Shown: positions 46,304-55,167 of the stretch, one piece after another
How the letters are laid out: each line of letters opens with the position of its first letter
Numbering within the stretch: the stretch's first letter is position 1
NCBI GenBank assembly: GCA_903860975.1
Contig: CAIOSI010000023.1
Span: forward strand, 1 to 64,000
Direction: 5' to 3'
DNA from: an uncultured Alphaproteobacteria bacterium
Lineage (GTDB): Bacteria > Pseudomonadota > Alphaproteobacteria > Caulobacterales > Caulobacteraceae
Length of the DNA: 64,000 nt
Translations under genes and position numbers: made by a program
Notes under the pieces: generated by a model
The model's input: only the letters and a program-made list of their open reading frames with translations
What the model was told of the DNA's origin: nothing
Databases searched by the model: none

Positions 46304-46572
46304 ATCACGGATTGCCGCAGTCGCCGTTCGCGTTCGACCCATCGCCATTGATCTCCATCAGGCTATCGGGGCGTCTCAGCTATATTAGATCGCCTTACTG
46401 GCCTTGCGTTGGTTTAGGCCAAAGGCCCCCGGTGCCAACGGCGTCGACCACAAGCGCTAAACCGATGGTTTTTGCGCGTCTACTGGCGCTCCTCGAATGC
46501 TCTGAAAAGAAAACGCCCAGGGGCTTGCAATAGCCGGCAGGGATTCATCTGGACCGAGATCGTCGAAGCCCG

Positions 46573-48441
46573 TTGTCAGTGACATCGCTGGCGACTCGCC
46601 AGTTGAGGGCCGATAGTGTGGCTCTAAAGAAGGAACGGCAGTTGGCGGACGGCAGCGCCCCACCAGGCTATCTTGGCGTCGCGCGCTCACTCAGCGGCCG
46701 GCTGTGGCGTGACCGGGCAGCTGATCCAGAGCTGACCCGTCGTCACCAATTGAGCCACGGCCTGTCTGAGCCGCTGGCACGCGCGCTCGCAGCGCGGGGC
46801 GTTTTGGCCGATCAAGGCGAGACCTATCTCAATCCGACGCTCAAGGCGCTGTTTCCCGACCCGTCGGAATTCACGGATATGGATCGGGCCGCCGAGATTT
46901 TAGTCACCGCCCTTGAGCAGAAGCGCTCTTTGGTGGTCTTCGCTGATTATGACGTGGACGGTGCCTCTTCAGCCGCGCAACTCGTCCGCTGGTTTCGCGC
47001 TCTGGGCCACGATCTGCCGATCTATGTCCCTGACCGAATCTTAGAGGGTTACGGTCCGTCACCAGCCGCGTTCCGCCGTCTGAGGGCCGAGGGCGCAGAG
47101 TTGGTGATCACCGTCGATTGTGGCGCTGCGGCCCATGACGCGTTGGCCTGTGCAGCCGAAATCGGCCTCGAAGTCGTCGTGATCGACCATCACCTAATGC
47201 GCGGCGAGGAAATCCCAAAGGTTGCGGCCCTCGTGAACCCGAACCGTCCCGATGACTGCTCCGGGCAGGGACACTTGGCTGCGGCGGGCGTGACGTTTGT
47301 TTTGCTCGCTGCGCTCAATCGTGAGGCTCGCAGGCGTAACCTCTTTAAGGGCCAGCCTGAACCCGATCTGCGCCAGTGGCTCGATTTGGCGGCCATGGGG
47401 GCGATCTGCGATGTGACTGAACTTCGGGGCTTCAACCGGGCGCTGGTTACGCAGGGCCTGAAGGTGATGTCCAACTGGCGCAATCCGGGGCTCAAAGCCT
47501 TGCTGGACGTTGCAAAGAGCCAGGGGCCGGCGACGACATTTCATGTCGGCTTCATCCTAGGCCCGAGAATCAACGCGGGTGGACGAATCGGGCGTGCGGA
47601 TTTGGGTGCGCGGCTGCTATCGACCGATGATCCAGGTGAGGCCAGGGCGCTGGCCGAGGAACTGGACGGTCTCAACGCATCGCGCAAGGACGTCGAACGC
47701 GAGGTCACCGAGGCGGCGATTGCCCATATCGAAACGGAGAGCAATCAAGCCGGTGCGCCCATGTTGTTGGTTGCGCAGGATGACTGGCATCCCGGTGTGA
47801 TCGGTATCGTGGCGGGGCGACTGCGCGAAAAATATCGCAAGCCTGTTGTTGTTGTGGGCATCGACCGCGCCTCGAATGTCGGAAAGGGGTCGGGGCGCTC
47901 CCAAAGCGGTGTGAACCTTGGTCGCGCCGTTCAAGCGGCCTTCGAAGAGGGCCTGCTGTTGGCGGGCGGCGGGCACGCCATGGCAGCAGGCCTGTCCGTG
48001 CGTCCTGATACTATTCCCGAACTTCGTGCCTTCCTTTGTGAGCGGTTGGCCCAGGAAAGTGAACTCGCGACGGCACAGGACGGTCTTGAGGTCGATGCGC
48101 TGGTCACCACACGAGGCTGCGATAGGGCGCTATGGCAGGATTTTCAGAGAATGGCGCCCTTCGGGCCTGCGAACGTAGAGCCTCTGTTTGCCCTGGCCGA
48201 CGTACGTGTGGAGCGTCCCATGGCGCTGCGTGGCGGCCATGTGCGCTGCTCTCTAACGGATGGATCGGGTGGCAAACTGAAGGCTGTCGCCTGGCGGGTA
48301 GAGGGCTCAGAAATCGGACGTCGGCTTTTGACTGAAGGTGGTGCGATCCATATCGTGGGTCGTCTGAAACCTGATGATTGGCAAGGCCGTCAGGGTGTGG
48401 AATTCGAGATCGAAGACGTCGCCGATCCGCGACGGACTTAG
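46573..48441 (+). CDS. recJ: Single-stranded-DNA-specific exonuclease RecJ
   Basis: 5'-3' ssDNA exonuclease in recombination and repair. 622 residues from the TTG at 46573. DHH-family motifs: VVFADYDVDGASSAAQL (motif I), VITVDCG, VVVIDHHLMRGEE (DHH), AMGAICDVTEL, and GPRINAGGRIGRADLGA, then the DHHA1 region GRSQSGVNLGRAV and AGGGHAMAAGLSV. The true start is uncertain: no ATG precedes the conserved LGVARSLSGR, and a GTG at 46618 after GAGGG is an alternative. Confidence 0.94.
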   Translation: MSVTSLATRQLRADSVALKKERQLADGSAPPGYLGVARSLSGRLWRDRAADPELTRRHQLSHGLSEPLARALAARGVLADQGETYLNPTLKALFPDPSEFTDMDRAAEILVTALEQKRSLVVFADYDVDGASSAAQLVRWFRALGHDLPIYVPDRILEGYGPSPAAFRRLRAEGAELVITVDCGAAAHDALACAAEIGLEVVVIDHHLMRGEEIPKVAALVNPNRPDDCSGQGHLAAAGVTFVLLAALNREARRRNLFKGQPEPDLRQWLDLAAMGAICDVTELRGFNRALVTQGLKVMSNWRNPGLKALLDVAKSQGPATTFHVGFILGPRINAGGRIGRADLGARLLSTDDPGEARALAEELDGLNASRKDVEREVTEAAIAHIETESNQAGAPMLLVAQDDWHPGVIGIVAGRLREKYRKPVVVVGIDRASNVGKGSGRSQSGVNLGRAVQAAFEEGLLLAGGGHAMAAGLSVRPDTIPELRAFLCERLAQESELATAQDGLEVDALVTTRGCDRALWQDFQRMAPFGPANVEPLFALADVRVERPMALRGGHVRCSLTDGSGGKLKAVAWRVEGSEIGRRLLTEGGAIHIVGRLKPDDWQGRQGVEFEIEDVADPRRT

Positions 48442-48516
48442 GGGAACCCTTAAGCGAGAACGGGTGGTCTTGCACCCCCTCGGGAAGGCGGATATAGAGC
48501 CGCCCTCGCGTCACGC

Positions 48517-48591
48517 GGTCCCTTCGTCTATCGGTTAGGACGCCAGGTTTTCAACCTGGAGAGAGGGGTTCGACTCCCCTAGGGACTGCCA
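48517..48591 (+). tRNA. tRNA-Glu (TTC anticodon)
   Basis: 75 bases with encoded CCA. The acceptor pairs GGTCCCT with AGGGACT (one G-T at the tip), discriminator G. D arm GTCTATCGGTTAGGAC, anticodon stem CCAGG/CCTGG with loop TTTTCAA giving anticodon TTC, and T arm AGGGG-TTCGACT-CCCCT. It reads GAA and GAG. Confidence 0.96.
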
Positions 48592-48736
48592 GGCGCGTCT
48601 CCACACACCTCAGTTCGTCGATGGGCATTCGCTCATTGGGAGCATTTTCGCGTTGACGTCGGCGTATTTAAGAGAACACTGTTATTGAAAGCTCATTCCG
48701 AATCTTGGAATCGGGGAGTGACGAGCCGAGGGGCAG

Positions 48737-49345
48737 ATGGCTGGTTACGAATTCGAGCACGTGGATGTTCTGGCTGAGGCCGTACGCATCTCTGGTCGCA
48801 TCAAGTGGCTCGATGCCGGCAAGGGCTATGGGTTCATTGTTCCAGACGACCCGAGCCAAACCGATCTGAAGGACGTTCTTTTGCATGTGACGAGCCTCCG
48901 AAATTCAGGCCGAGAAGAAGCCTTGGAAGGCTCTCTGATCACGTGTGATGTCGTGCATCGAGCGAAGGGTTGGCAGGTCGCCGAGGTCGTCGAAATCGAT
49001 GAAAGCGCTGCTCAGCTGCTTCCCGAGCGTCGGCCCCGGGAGGTGCTGGTCCGTGGCGATCGCGACGAGTTTTTGCGCGGCGAGTTCGCCCATCGACCAT
49101 TGGCGCGACGTGCGCCAGCCGTAAGCGGATCTCTGGAGTCTGCGAAGGTGAAGTGGTTCAATCGCACCAAGGGCTATGGATTTGTGGTCCGTGATCTCGA
49201 GCCAGGTGACATTTTCGTCCATGTGGAGACCCTGCGTCGGTCCGGCATGGAGGACCTGGAGCCAGGTGAAGACGTGCTGGTGCGGTTTGCCGAGGGCCCG
49301 AAGGGCCTGGTTGTCGCCTATATTGAAGTCCCGGGTCTGGACTGA
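48737..49345 (+). CDS. Double cold-shock-domain protein
   Basis: 202 residues with two CSD copies. The first (about residues 15-75) has [19 protein letters not shown] and DVLLHVTSL; the second (about 133-200) has [19 protein letters not shown] and [13 protein letters not shown]. Both keep the RNP1- and RNP2-like aromatic motifs, so both may bind single-stranded nucleic acid. A charged linker separates them. This two-CSD layout is that of Caulobacter CspC/CspD-type proteins, which act in stationary phase or stress. TTGACG at 48652 is a possible -35 element. Downstream neighbours are unrelated. Confidence 0.92.
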   Translation: MAGYEFEHVDVLAEAVRISGRIKWLDAGKGYGFIVPDDPSQTDLKDVLLHVTSLRNSGREEALEGSLITCDVVHRAKGWQVAEVVEIDESAAQLLPERRPREVLVRGDRDEFLRGEFAHRPLARRAPAVSGSLESAKVKWFNRTKGYGFVVRDLEPGDIFVHVETLRRSGMEDLEPGEDVLVRFAEGPKGLVVAYIEVPGLD

Positions 49346-49408
49346 CAGACTTGCCTCCGACAAAGCGCGCCCCGTAAGGAGAAATGCGCGTGGTCGTGGG
49401 AGCCTCTG

Positions 49409-50200
49409 TTGCCGTTGATCGTCGAGAGTTTGGCTCGCAACTTTGGCGCAGCGGCGCTGTTCATCGGGTTCGCCAGCTCGGCGGCGGCTGTTCCGATAGG
49501 CGGATTTCAGATCAAGCACGTTTATCCGCATGATACGGGTGCCTTCACCGAGGGTCTCTTCTATTTGGACGGTGACCTTTTCGAGAGCGCTGGCCTGGTC
49601 GGGCAATCGAATATTCGCCGGGTGCGCTTACGCGACGGGGCAGTCGTGCAGTCCCAGGCTATAGGGTCGAACCTATTCGGCGAGGGGATCGTCAATTGGG
49701 GCGATGAAATTATCAGCCTGACTTGGCAGGATCATCTGGGTTTCCGCTGGGACCTGAAGACGTTGAGGCAGAAAAAAACCTTCGGCTACGCCGGTGAAGG
49801 TTGGGCGCTGACGCAGGATGGCAAGCACCTGATCATGAGCGACGGCACATCGGTAATTCGTTTCCGCGATCCGATCACCTTTCGCGAGGTACGACATATC
49901 CAGGTTACCGCAGATGGCCGACCGCTCGACAATCTCAACGAGCTCGAGTGGGTGAAGGGTGAGATTTTCGCGAACATCTGGCAAACGCACCTGATCGCCC
50001 GGATCGACCCGCAAACGGGCAGGGTTAAAGCCTGGATTGACATGAGTGGCCTTCCGGAGACCGGAGGGGCTGCGACCACTGATGCGGTGCTGAACGGCAT
50101 AGCCTATGACCGCAAGCAGGATCGACTTTTCGTCACCGGTAAGAACTGGCCGCACCTGTATGAGGTGCGCCTGACGCCTGTGAAGGCGGCAAGCCATTGA
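49409..50200 (+). CDS. Exported glutaminyl-peptide cyclotransferase
   Basis: 263 residues with a signal peptide (FGAAALFIGFASSAAA). The glutamine cyclotransferase beta-propeller is seen in HVYPHDTGAFTEGLFYLDGDLFES (ends HVYPHDTGAFTEGL, DLFES), GEGIVNWGDEIISLTW, GEGWALTQDGKHLIMSDGT, LNELEWVKGEIFANIW and LNGIAYDRKQDRLFVTGKNWP. It turns N-terminal Gln into pyroglutamate in the periplasm. The start is a TTG at 49409 with GGGAG upstream; an ATG at 49384 with a strong AAGGAG is in a different frame and does not lead into the protein. The next gene overlaps by four bases. Confidence 0.92.
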   Translation: MPLIVESLARNFGAAALFIGFASSAAAVPIGGFQIKHVYPHDTGAFTEGLFYLDGDLFESAGLVGQSNIRRVRLRDGAVVQSQAIGSNLFGEGIVNWGDEIISLTWQDHLGFRWDLKTLRQKKTFGYAGEGWALTQDGKHLIMSDGTSVIRFRDPITFREVRHIQVTADGRPLDNLNELEWVKGEIFANIWQTHLIARIDPQTGRVKAWIDMSGLPETGGAATTDAVLNGIAYDRKQDRLFVTGKNWPHLYEVRLTPVKAASH

Positions 50201-50634
50201 GCGAGGGGATCGACGATACACCGGCTTCTGCACCGCCCCTGGGCTTCGTCCCGTCGGAAGGACGAGGTGGATTTTCGACGCTCAACGGCCCCTATTTCTA
50301 TCGGCCAGGCGGGGGCGAGATGTCCGAACAGGCCTTTTTCGCGCAGAAACGTCACGCCAACGGCTTAGGTCTCGTGCATGGCGGCATGCTGTCAGCTTTT
50401 ATGGATGGCGTTCTGGCCGCTGCCGTCTGGCGTGGGACCGGCAAGACGGCGCTTACCATCCACCTCTCCATCGATTTCCTCGACATGGCCCGGGTTGGTG
50501 AATGGGTAATGGGAGAGGCCAAGGTCACCCGAGCGACACGGGATGTCGCCTTCGCGCAGGGTCGGGCCTATGTCGGTGGCAAGGATGTCGTTCGCTGCTC
50601 TGGCGTCTTTAAGCTCATGACTCGTCACCGATAG
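50197..50634 (+). CDS. PaaI-family hotdog thioesterase
   Basis: 145 residues. The hotdog signature is GLVHGGMLSAFMDGVLAAAVW with the HGG motif and the catalytic Asp, followed by IHLSIDFLDMARVGEWVMGEA and AFAQGRAYVGGKDVVRCSGVFK. Such enzymes cleave short acyl- or aryl-CoA thioesters. The start is a TTG whose G overlaps the preceding stop (TTGA), indicating coupling to the glutaminyl cyclase gene. The substrate is not predictable. Confidence 0.9.
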   Translation: MSEGIDDTPASAPPLGFVPSEGRGGFSTLNGPYFYRPGGGEMSEQAFFAQKRHANGLGLVHGGMLSAFMDGVLAAAVWRGTGKTALTIHLSIDFLDMARVGEWVMGEAKVTRATRDVAFAQGRAYVGGKDVVRCSGVFKLMTRHR

Positions 50635-50926
50635 GCAGCCCGTCACGAGCTACCGGGACGACCAGGAGTGTCCGGCGCAATGCGGGTCTCTGTAGAATGG
50701 CGGCGAACTGCCGCATGGGGTTGCATCGTTTAGCTGCGGGCGGTTTTAGCCCATTGATCTGGCGCCAAAACAGGCAGAATGCGCCGTAAGTGGCGGCGAT
50801 ACGGGGCGCAATCGAGCCAAAAACGTCAGCGAGCATGACGCCAGCGCTGTGGGCCTGACGCACTAAGTCTTCAGCTTACGTTGCCGAAAGACGAAAACGC
50901 TTATATCGGATCATCGCCGGCGCTTT
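50635..50926. other. Intergenic stretch upstream of tRNA-Pro(TGG)
   Basis: 292 bases. A minus-strand frame (50615-50863) contains VFGSIAPRIAATYGAFCLFW but has no recognisable family and overlaps the thioesterase end; it may be a remnant. No other feature seen. Confidence 0.35.
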
Positions 50927-51003
50927 CGGGGCGTAGCGCAGCCTGGTAGCGCATCTGCTTTGGGAGCAGAGGGTCGCAGGTTCAAATCCTGCCGCCCCGA
51001 CCA
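50927..51003 (+). tRNA. tRNA-Pro (TGG anticodon)
   Basis: 77 bases with encoded CCA. The acceptor pairs CGGGGCG with CGCCCCG, discriminator A. D arm GCGCAGCCTGGTAGCGC, anticodon stem TCTGC/GCAGA with loop TTTGGGA giving TGG, and T arm GGTTCAAATCC. It reads CCA and CCG codons. Confidence 0.97.
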
Positions 51004-51032
51004 CGCCGGCATAGGGAATTGGAAGATCGTCT

Positions 51033-51338
51033 ATGCTTGCGCGTATCTTTTGTCCGTCTAAGACCGCCATGCAGTCGGGCAAGGCGAAATCCGTGGGATG
51101 GGTGCTTGAGTTTGAGCCCACGGACGCCAGACGCCAGGATCCCCTCATGGGCTGGACCCAGACCGCAGACACCGAAGGTCAGGTGCGCCTTTCTTTCGGG
51201 ACCAAGGAAGAAGCGGTTCGCTACGCCGACCAGCACGGCATTGCTTTTCAGCTGATCGACGCGAAGCCCGCCAAGCGGATCCTCAAGGCCTACGCCGACA
51301 ACTTCGCCTTCGGGCGCAAGGTTCCGTGGACCCACTGA
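51033..51338 (+). CDS. Complex I accessory subunit, NDUFS4 (ETC complex I subunit) family
   Basis: 101 residues. MLARIFCPSKTAMQSGKAKSV, WVLEFEP, DPLMGWTQTAD, VRLSFGTKEEAVRYADQHGI and the C-terminal KAYADNFAFGRKVPWTH match the NDUFS4 family, the 18-kDa accessory subunit of NADH dehydrogenase shared by mitochondria and alphaproteobacteria. It binds the peripheral arm near the N-module. The gene lies between tRNA-Pro(TGG) and tRNA-Arg(TCT), far from the nuo operon, as in other Caulobacter-group genomes. Confidence 0.93.
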   Translation: MLARIFCPSKTAMQSGKAKSVGWVLEFEPTDARRQDPLMGWTQTADTEGQVRLSFGTKEEAVRYADQHGIAFQLIDAKPAKRILKAYADNFAFGRKVPWTH

Positions 51339-51349
51339 CGCTGGCCTTA

Positions 51350-51426
51350 GCGCCCTTAGCTCAACCGGATAGAGCACTCGCCTTCTAAGCGAGCGGTTGC
51401 AGGTTCGAGTCCTGCAGGGCGCGCCA
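51350..51426 (+). tRNA. tRNA-Arg (TCT anticodon)
   Basis: 77 bases with encoded CCA. Acceptor GCGCCCT/AGGGCGC, discriminator G. D arm GCTCAACCGGATAGAGC, anticodon stem CTCGC/GCGAG with loop CTTCTAA giving TCT, T arm GGTTCGAGTCC. It reads AGA and AGG, rare codons in GC-rich genomes. Confidence 0.97.
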
Positions 51427-51505
51427 TATCGAACGCGTCTGGTCATCAGTTGAACACGGGGCTCACGACAGCCGGTGCTCTTCCTTTGTGTAGACCTGTA
51501 GGTTT

Positions 51506-51895
51506 TTATTGCTTTTGCAAAACGCAGGCTGTCTTCAACGCCGAATTGACGTCAAAGGCGGTGGGTTTAGGCGGACCCTTCCCGCCAAGGTCCTCAAGAA
51601 GCTGATCGTTGGTGACTTGAGTCCGAGCGGCGCGCGCCGCGCGCTGTAAACAAAACCGCTTCAGCTCCTCCGGGTAGCGCTGTTTCAGCTCAGCGACGAC
51701 CAGGGCGATGCACTGCTGGTCACGCGAAGCGCAGGCCTGGGGTTTTGGATTGGCCATCACTGTGACGCCACTGACGGTCGTCCCGGGCTTTGCAGATGGC
51801 GCCACGGCGGGCTCTGTCTTTGCAGGTGTCATCTGAGCGCTGGCCACGCCTGCGCTAAACAGGATGATCGCCGCGAGGACCAAGCTTGGCTTCAT
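51506..51895 (-). CDS. Exported hypothetical protein, Caulobacter-group family
   Basis: 129 residues with a signal peptide (LVLAAIILFSAGVASAQ). After a Pro/Ala/Thr-rich linker comes the segment VSGVTVMANPKPQACASRDQ and QCIALVVAELKQRYPEELKRFC (cut here at natural breaks), with four Cys in the mature part. Unnamed proteins of the group share the 'SGVTV...P' strand followed by CxxxDxxC and an AELKxRYPE helix. The ATG at 51895 has GGAGG upstream. Function unknown. It overlaps nothing but sits 35 bases after the kinase gene. Confidence 0.8.
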   Translation of the reverse strand: MKPSLVLAAIILFSAGVASAQMTPAKTEPAVAPSAKPGTTVSGVTVMANPKPQACASRDQQCIALVVAELKQRYPEELKRFCLQRAARAARTQVTNDQLLEDLGGKGPPKPTAFDVNSALKTACVLQKQ

Positions 51896-51930
51896 CTGCA
51901 CGCCTCCAACCTCCAGCCGATAGCTCGTGA

Positions 51931-52788
51931 TCAAGCGTAAGGATTGCGCTTTGTATCCAGAGTGACAACCCAATCAGCCCGGCTGGGCATTTCGGACAGT
52001 ATCCAGCGGGTCAGTCGCTCGTAGTGGGCCACGAAATGGGCGATCTCGTCGCTCTGCATGCCGCCACCGCCCAGGGCGCGCAGCTTCGCTTCTTGCTCTG
52101 CGCGCCATCCGACGACCACCTCGAAGCTGGGTGCTTCCAACAAAACCAGGTCGTGCAGGCGCGTGAATAGCGCCTGGTAGGGGCCGTCGAGCTGATCATT
52201 GACGTAGGCGCGCCAGACACTCTTGGGGTCTTCGTCGCGTTCCAGGTCGTTGACCGGCGTTGCCAGGGCTGCCTTGCCTTGGCTCACTGCGCCCACGCAC
52301 CAACCTTCCAGCAGAATGACATCGACGGGGGAGGCGACTGTTTTCCAGGTTCCGCGCGGCGTCCGGTTGTCAGCCGCCTTATCGAAGCCAGGCAGGGTGA
52401 CTTTGCCTTTGATGCGCAGCTGGTCGATCGCCGCACCGGCCAGATTGACGTCGTGGGTTCCCGGCGGGCCCCGGACCGCCAGCAGCGGGTGAACCTCGCG
52501 CGCCAGACGCTGACGCGCCTCTCGTGGCAGATAGAAGTCGTCCAACGAAAGGGTGACCGCACGCATGCCGCGTTTTTCAAGGAGGCCCACCGTATAGCGC
52601 GCAATGGTGCTCTTGCCGGACCCTTGGGCGCCGCAAAGGCCAATCACCGCCGTGCGCTTGCGCTCGATGCGCCGGCGTTGGGCGCGGGCAGCAAGCGGTT
52701 CGCAGACCAATTCCGCAGTGGCCCGAAATGCTTCGGGTAGGGCCTCTTTGGCCATAAAGCGTTCCAGGTCGAACTCGTCTACCTGCAC
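51931..52788 (-). CDS. P-loop kinase, probable D-glycerate 3-kinase (GLYK-like)
   Basis: 285 residues. The Walker A motif is IGLCGAQGSGKSTIARY; LSLDDFYLPREARQRL, HPLLAVRGPPGTHDVNL, LPGFDKAADNRTP and VILLEGWCVG are hallmarks of the GLYK (plant and yeast type glycerate kinase) branch of the PRK/uridine-kinase superfamily. It should phosphorylate D-glycerate to 3-phosphoglycerate. The start is GTG at 52788, two bases after the metC-like stop, so it is in one transcript with that gene. A different small-alcohol substrate cannot be excluded. Confidence 0.87.
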   Translation of the reverse strand: MQVDEFDLERFMAKEALPEAFRATAELVCEPLAARAQRRRIERKRTAVIGLCGAQGSGKSTIARYTVGLLEKRGMRAVTLSLDDFYLPREARQRLAREVHPLLAVRGPPGTHDVNLAGAAIDQLRIKGKVTLPGFDKAADNRTPRGTWKTVASPVDVILLEGWCVGAVSQGKAALATPVNDLERDEDPKSVWRAYVNDQLDGPYQALFTRLHDLVLLEAPSFEVVVGWRAEQEAKLRALGGGGMQSDEIAHFVAHYERLTRWILSEMPSRADWVVTLDTKRNPYA

Positions 52789-52790
52789 TC

Positions 52791-54011
52791 TTAGCCTGCT
52801 TTCGCCGTGTAGATTTCAAGACCCCGCTGCAGATCGCCGATCAGATCGTCGAGGTTTTCCAGGCCGATATGCAGGCGGATGAGTGGGCCGCCATAGTCGG
52901 TATGGAACTTGCGCACCTTGAGTTGAGGGTCGCAGGAAATCGCCAGACTTTCGAATCCGCCCCAGGAGAAACCCAGCCCAAAAAGCTTCAATTCATCGAG
53001 AAAAGCATTCACGGCCGACTCGGGCCCGGACTTGAGGGCAAACGCGAAAAGTCCACAGGTGCCACTGAAGTCTCGCTTCCATAGATCGTATCCAGGCGCG
53101 CCTGGCAGGGCCGGGTGGAACACCCGGGCAACCTCTTGCCGCTCGCTCAACCAACGCGCGATCGCGAGGCTGTTTTCGCCTTGGCGAGCGAGGCGGGTCG
53201 GCAGGGTACGCAGGCCGCGCAGCACTTGGTAGGCCTCTTCTCCCGCGACCGACCAGCCCAAGTTGGTGATGCCATCCTCCAAGGCGACGGCCAGCCGGGT
53301 GTCATTGACCGAGGCGCAACCCATAAATACGTCGGAGTGGCCGGCGACATATTTGGTCAGGGCCTGAATGGATATGTCCACGCCGTGGTCGAGTGGTCGA
53401 TAAAGATAGCCTGCGCCCCAGGTATTGTCGGCCGCCGTCAGGATGCCGCGGGACCTGGCGAGAGCCGCGACCGCTCCCATATCCTGCATCTCAAAACTGA
53501 GCGAACCAGGCGATTCCATCAAGATGAGCCGCGTCGCTTCGGTCGCGCTGGCGAGGAGTTCTTCAGGGGATTGTTGGGGATCAAAGTAGCGCGTCGTCAC
53601 GCCGAACCGTTGCAAAACATGGTCGCAAAAGCGCCGCGTGGGTTTGTAGATGGCGTCAGTGACCAAAATCTCATCGCCTGCCTTTAAGACGGCGAGTAGT
53701 GCGCCCGTCAGGGCGGCAAGTCCCGATGGGTAAAGGGTCACGCCGTTGGCGTGCTCTAGCTCGGCCAGGGCCGAGCGCAGGGCGAACTGGGCTGTCAGAC
53801 CCTGGCGGCCATAGGTCAGCTGGTCGTCGGCGTAGAGGCTTGCTGCGTCCGGCAAAATGACGGTCGATCCCTTCTGAACCGACGGCCCCACGGTTTTGGC
53901 CGGCAGGCCGGCGTCCAGACCTGATCGGATCAAACGGGTATCTTCTTGACCGATGTTGGCAGGCATACGGGTTGCGGGGTCCAGGCTGGCGGGCGAGAGT
54001 GCCTCGCGCAC
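52791..54011 (-). CDS. metC: Cystathionine beta-lyase / Cys-Met metabolism PLP enzyme
   Basis: 406 residues, MetC/MetB-type fold. DTRLIRSGLDAG and YGRQGLTAQFALRSALAELE at the N terminus, YPSGLAALTGALLA, the Asp/Asn pair in AADNTWGAGYL, and the PLP Lys in IQALTKYVAGHSDVFMG are the standard landmarks. FGLGFSWGGFESL near residue 355 is typical of the beta-lyase subgroup. It cleaves cystathionine to homocysteine, pyruvate and ammonia. The start is GTG at 54011; an internal ATG at 53966 has no ribosome binding site. It is divergent from an amino-acid-binding lipoprotein. Confidence 0.93.
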   Translation of the reverse strand: MREALSPASLDPATRMPANIGQEDTRLIRSGLDAGLPAKTVGPSVQKGSTVILPDAASLYADDQLTYGRQGLTAQFALRSALAELEHANGVTLYPSGLAALTGALLAVLKAGDEILVTDAIYKPTRRFCDHVLQRFGVTTRYFDPQQSPEELLASATEATRLILMESPGSLSFEMQDMGAVAALARSRGILTAADNTWGAGYLYRPLDHGVDISIQALTKYVAGHSDVFMGCASVNDTRLAVALEDGITNLGWSVAGEEAYQVLRGLRTLPTRLARQGENSLAIARWLSERQEVARVFHPALPGAPGYDLWKRDFSGTCGLFAFALKSGPESAVNAFLDELKLFGLGFSWGGFESLAISCDPQLKVRKFHTDYGGPLIRLHIGLENLDDLIGDLQRGLEIYTAKAG

Positions 54012-54048
54012 TTAGAGCCTGCGGGTTAGGCTCTTTCAAGGATTACGA

Positions 54049-55146
54049 ATGATCCGGCAGTTGACCGCGGCAGGGCTTGCGATCCTCATCTTGAGCGCCT
54101 GTGACGGTGGCTCGAAGCCTTCCGCGACGCCTGCGCCCCTGGTGAGGGATGTGACCAACCCTGCGACGCACTTCAAGGCCACTTCCAGCAAGGTGCTGGC
54201 CACAGTTCGCAAGCGTGGCTACGTCGCGTGTGGCGTAAATCCCGGCTTGCCGGGTTTCGCCTACCCTGACTATCGCGGCGTCTGGCGTGGCTTTGACGTG
54301 GATATCTGCCGGGCCGTTGCGGCAGCGGCACTGGGCGATGCAAACAAGGTCAGGTTTACCCCGATTAGCGCCCAGGATCGTTTCAGCGCGCTGCAAAAGG
54401 GCGCGATCGACGTGCTTTCGCGCAATACCTCGTGGTCTTATTCGCGTGACACAGGCTTGGGTCTGGATTTCGCGGCGATCACTTATTTCGACGGTCAAGG
54501 GTTTTTGGCGCCCAAGGCTCTTGGGCTTACCAGCGCCGAGGAACTGTCTGGCGCCCGAATCTGCGTGCAGGCCGGAACAGCCAGCCAGGACAATCTTGGC
54601 GACTTTTTTCGCGCGCGCGGACTGACCTACAAGGCCGTGCTCGTTACCTCAGAAGCGCAGGGCCGGCAGTTTTACGAAAGCGACGCCTGCGACGTCTTCA
54701 CAGGCGATATCTCTGCGCTCGCAGGCTCCCGATCGGCGCTGAACAATCCGGGTGCCCATGTGATTCTCCCCGACGTCATTTCCAAGGAGCCGTTGGGACC
54801 GGTTGTGCGCCAAAATGATCCTGTTTGGGCCGATATTGTTCGGTGGACTGTCTATGCCACGGTACTCGGCGAAGAGCTGGGCTTGACCTCAAAGACAGTA
54901 GAGCAAGCCAGGCAGACGGCATCAGACCCTCAGACACGCCGACTTCTTGGCCTTGACGACGACTATGGGGCTCTGCTCGGTCTCAAAAAGGATTGGGCAT
55001 TCCAGATTATTCGCCAGGTGGGTGCCTATCACGAGATTTTCCGTCGCGATGTGGGCTCAGATTCACCGCTAAAGCTAGACCGTGGCCTGAATGCCCTTTG
55101 GAACGCTCCCAAGCCTGGCCTGCTTTACGCACCGCCCCTTCGCTAG
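54049..55146 (+). CDS. Amino-acid ABC transporter substrate-binding lipoprotein (orphan)
   Basis: 365 residues. The signal peptide ends in a lipobox (LILSACDGG), so it is a lipoprotein. The family-3 solute-binding fold is that of AapJ/BztA general L-amino-acid binding proteins: VRKRGYVACGVNPGLPGFA, GVWRGFDVDICRAVAAAALGD, LSRNTSWSYSRDT, ARICVQAGTASQDNL, and FYESDACDVFTGD. No permease or ATPase gene is adjacent; next to metC it could bind cystine or another sulfur amino acid, but that is inference. Convergent with sseA. Confidence 0.92.
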   Translation: MIRQLTAAGLAILILSACDGGSKPSATPAPLVRDVTNPATHFKATSSKVLATVRKRGYVACGVNPGLPGFAYPDYRGVWRGFDVDICRAVAAAALGDANKVRFTPISAQDRFSALQKGAIDVLSRNTSWSYSRDTGLGLDFAAITYFDGQGFLAPKALGLTSAEELSGARICVQAGTASQDNLGDFFRARGLTYKAVLVTSEAQGRQFYESDACDVFTGDISALAGSRSALNNPGAHVILPDVISKEPLGPVVRQNDPVWADIVRWTVYATVLGEELGLTSKTVEQARQTASDPQTRRLLGLDDDYGALLGLKKDWAFQIIRQVGAYHEIFRRDVGSDSPLKLDRGLNALWNAPKPGLLYAPPLR

Positions 55147-55167
55147 GATGACGGTTGATAACCGATG

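Noticed and set aside
49384..49480. ATG with a strong AAGGAG upstream of the glutaminyl cyclase
   Set aside because: It is in a different frame from the cyclase and leads to a non-homologous peptide; GGAG is only two bases from the ATG. The TTG at 49409 fits the protein.
50615..50863. Minus-strand ORF between thioesterase and tRNA-Pro
   Set aside because: No recognisable family, overlaps the thioesterase 3' end, and no clear start signal.
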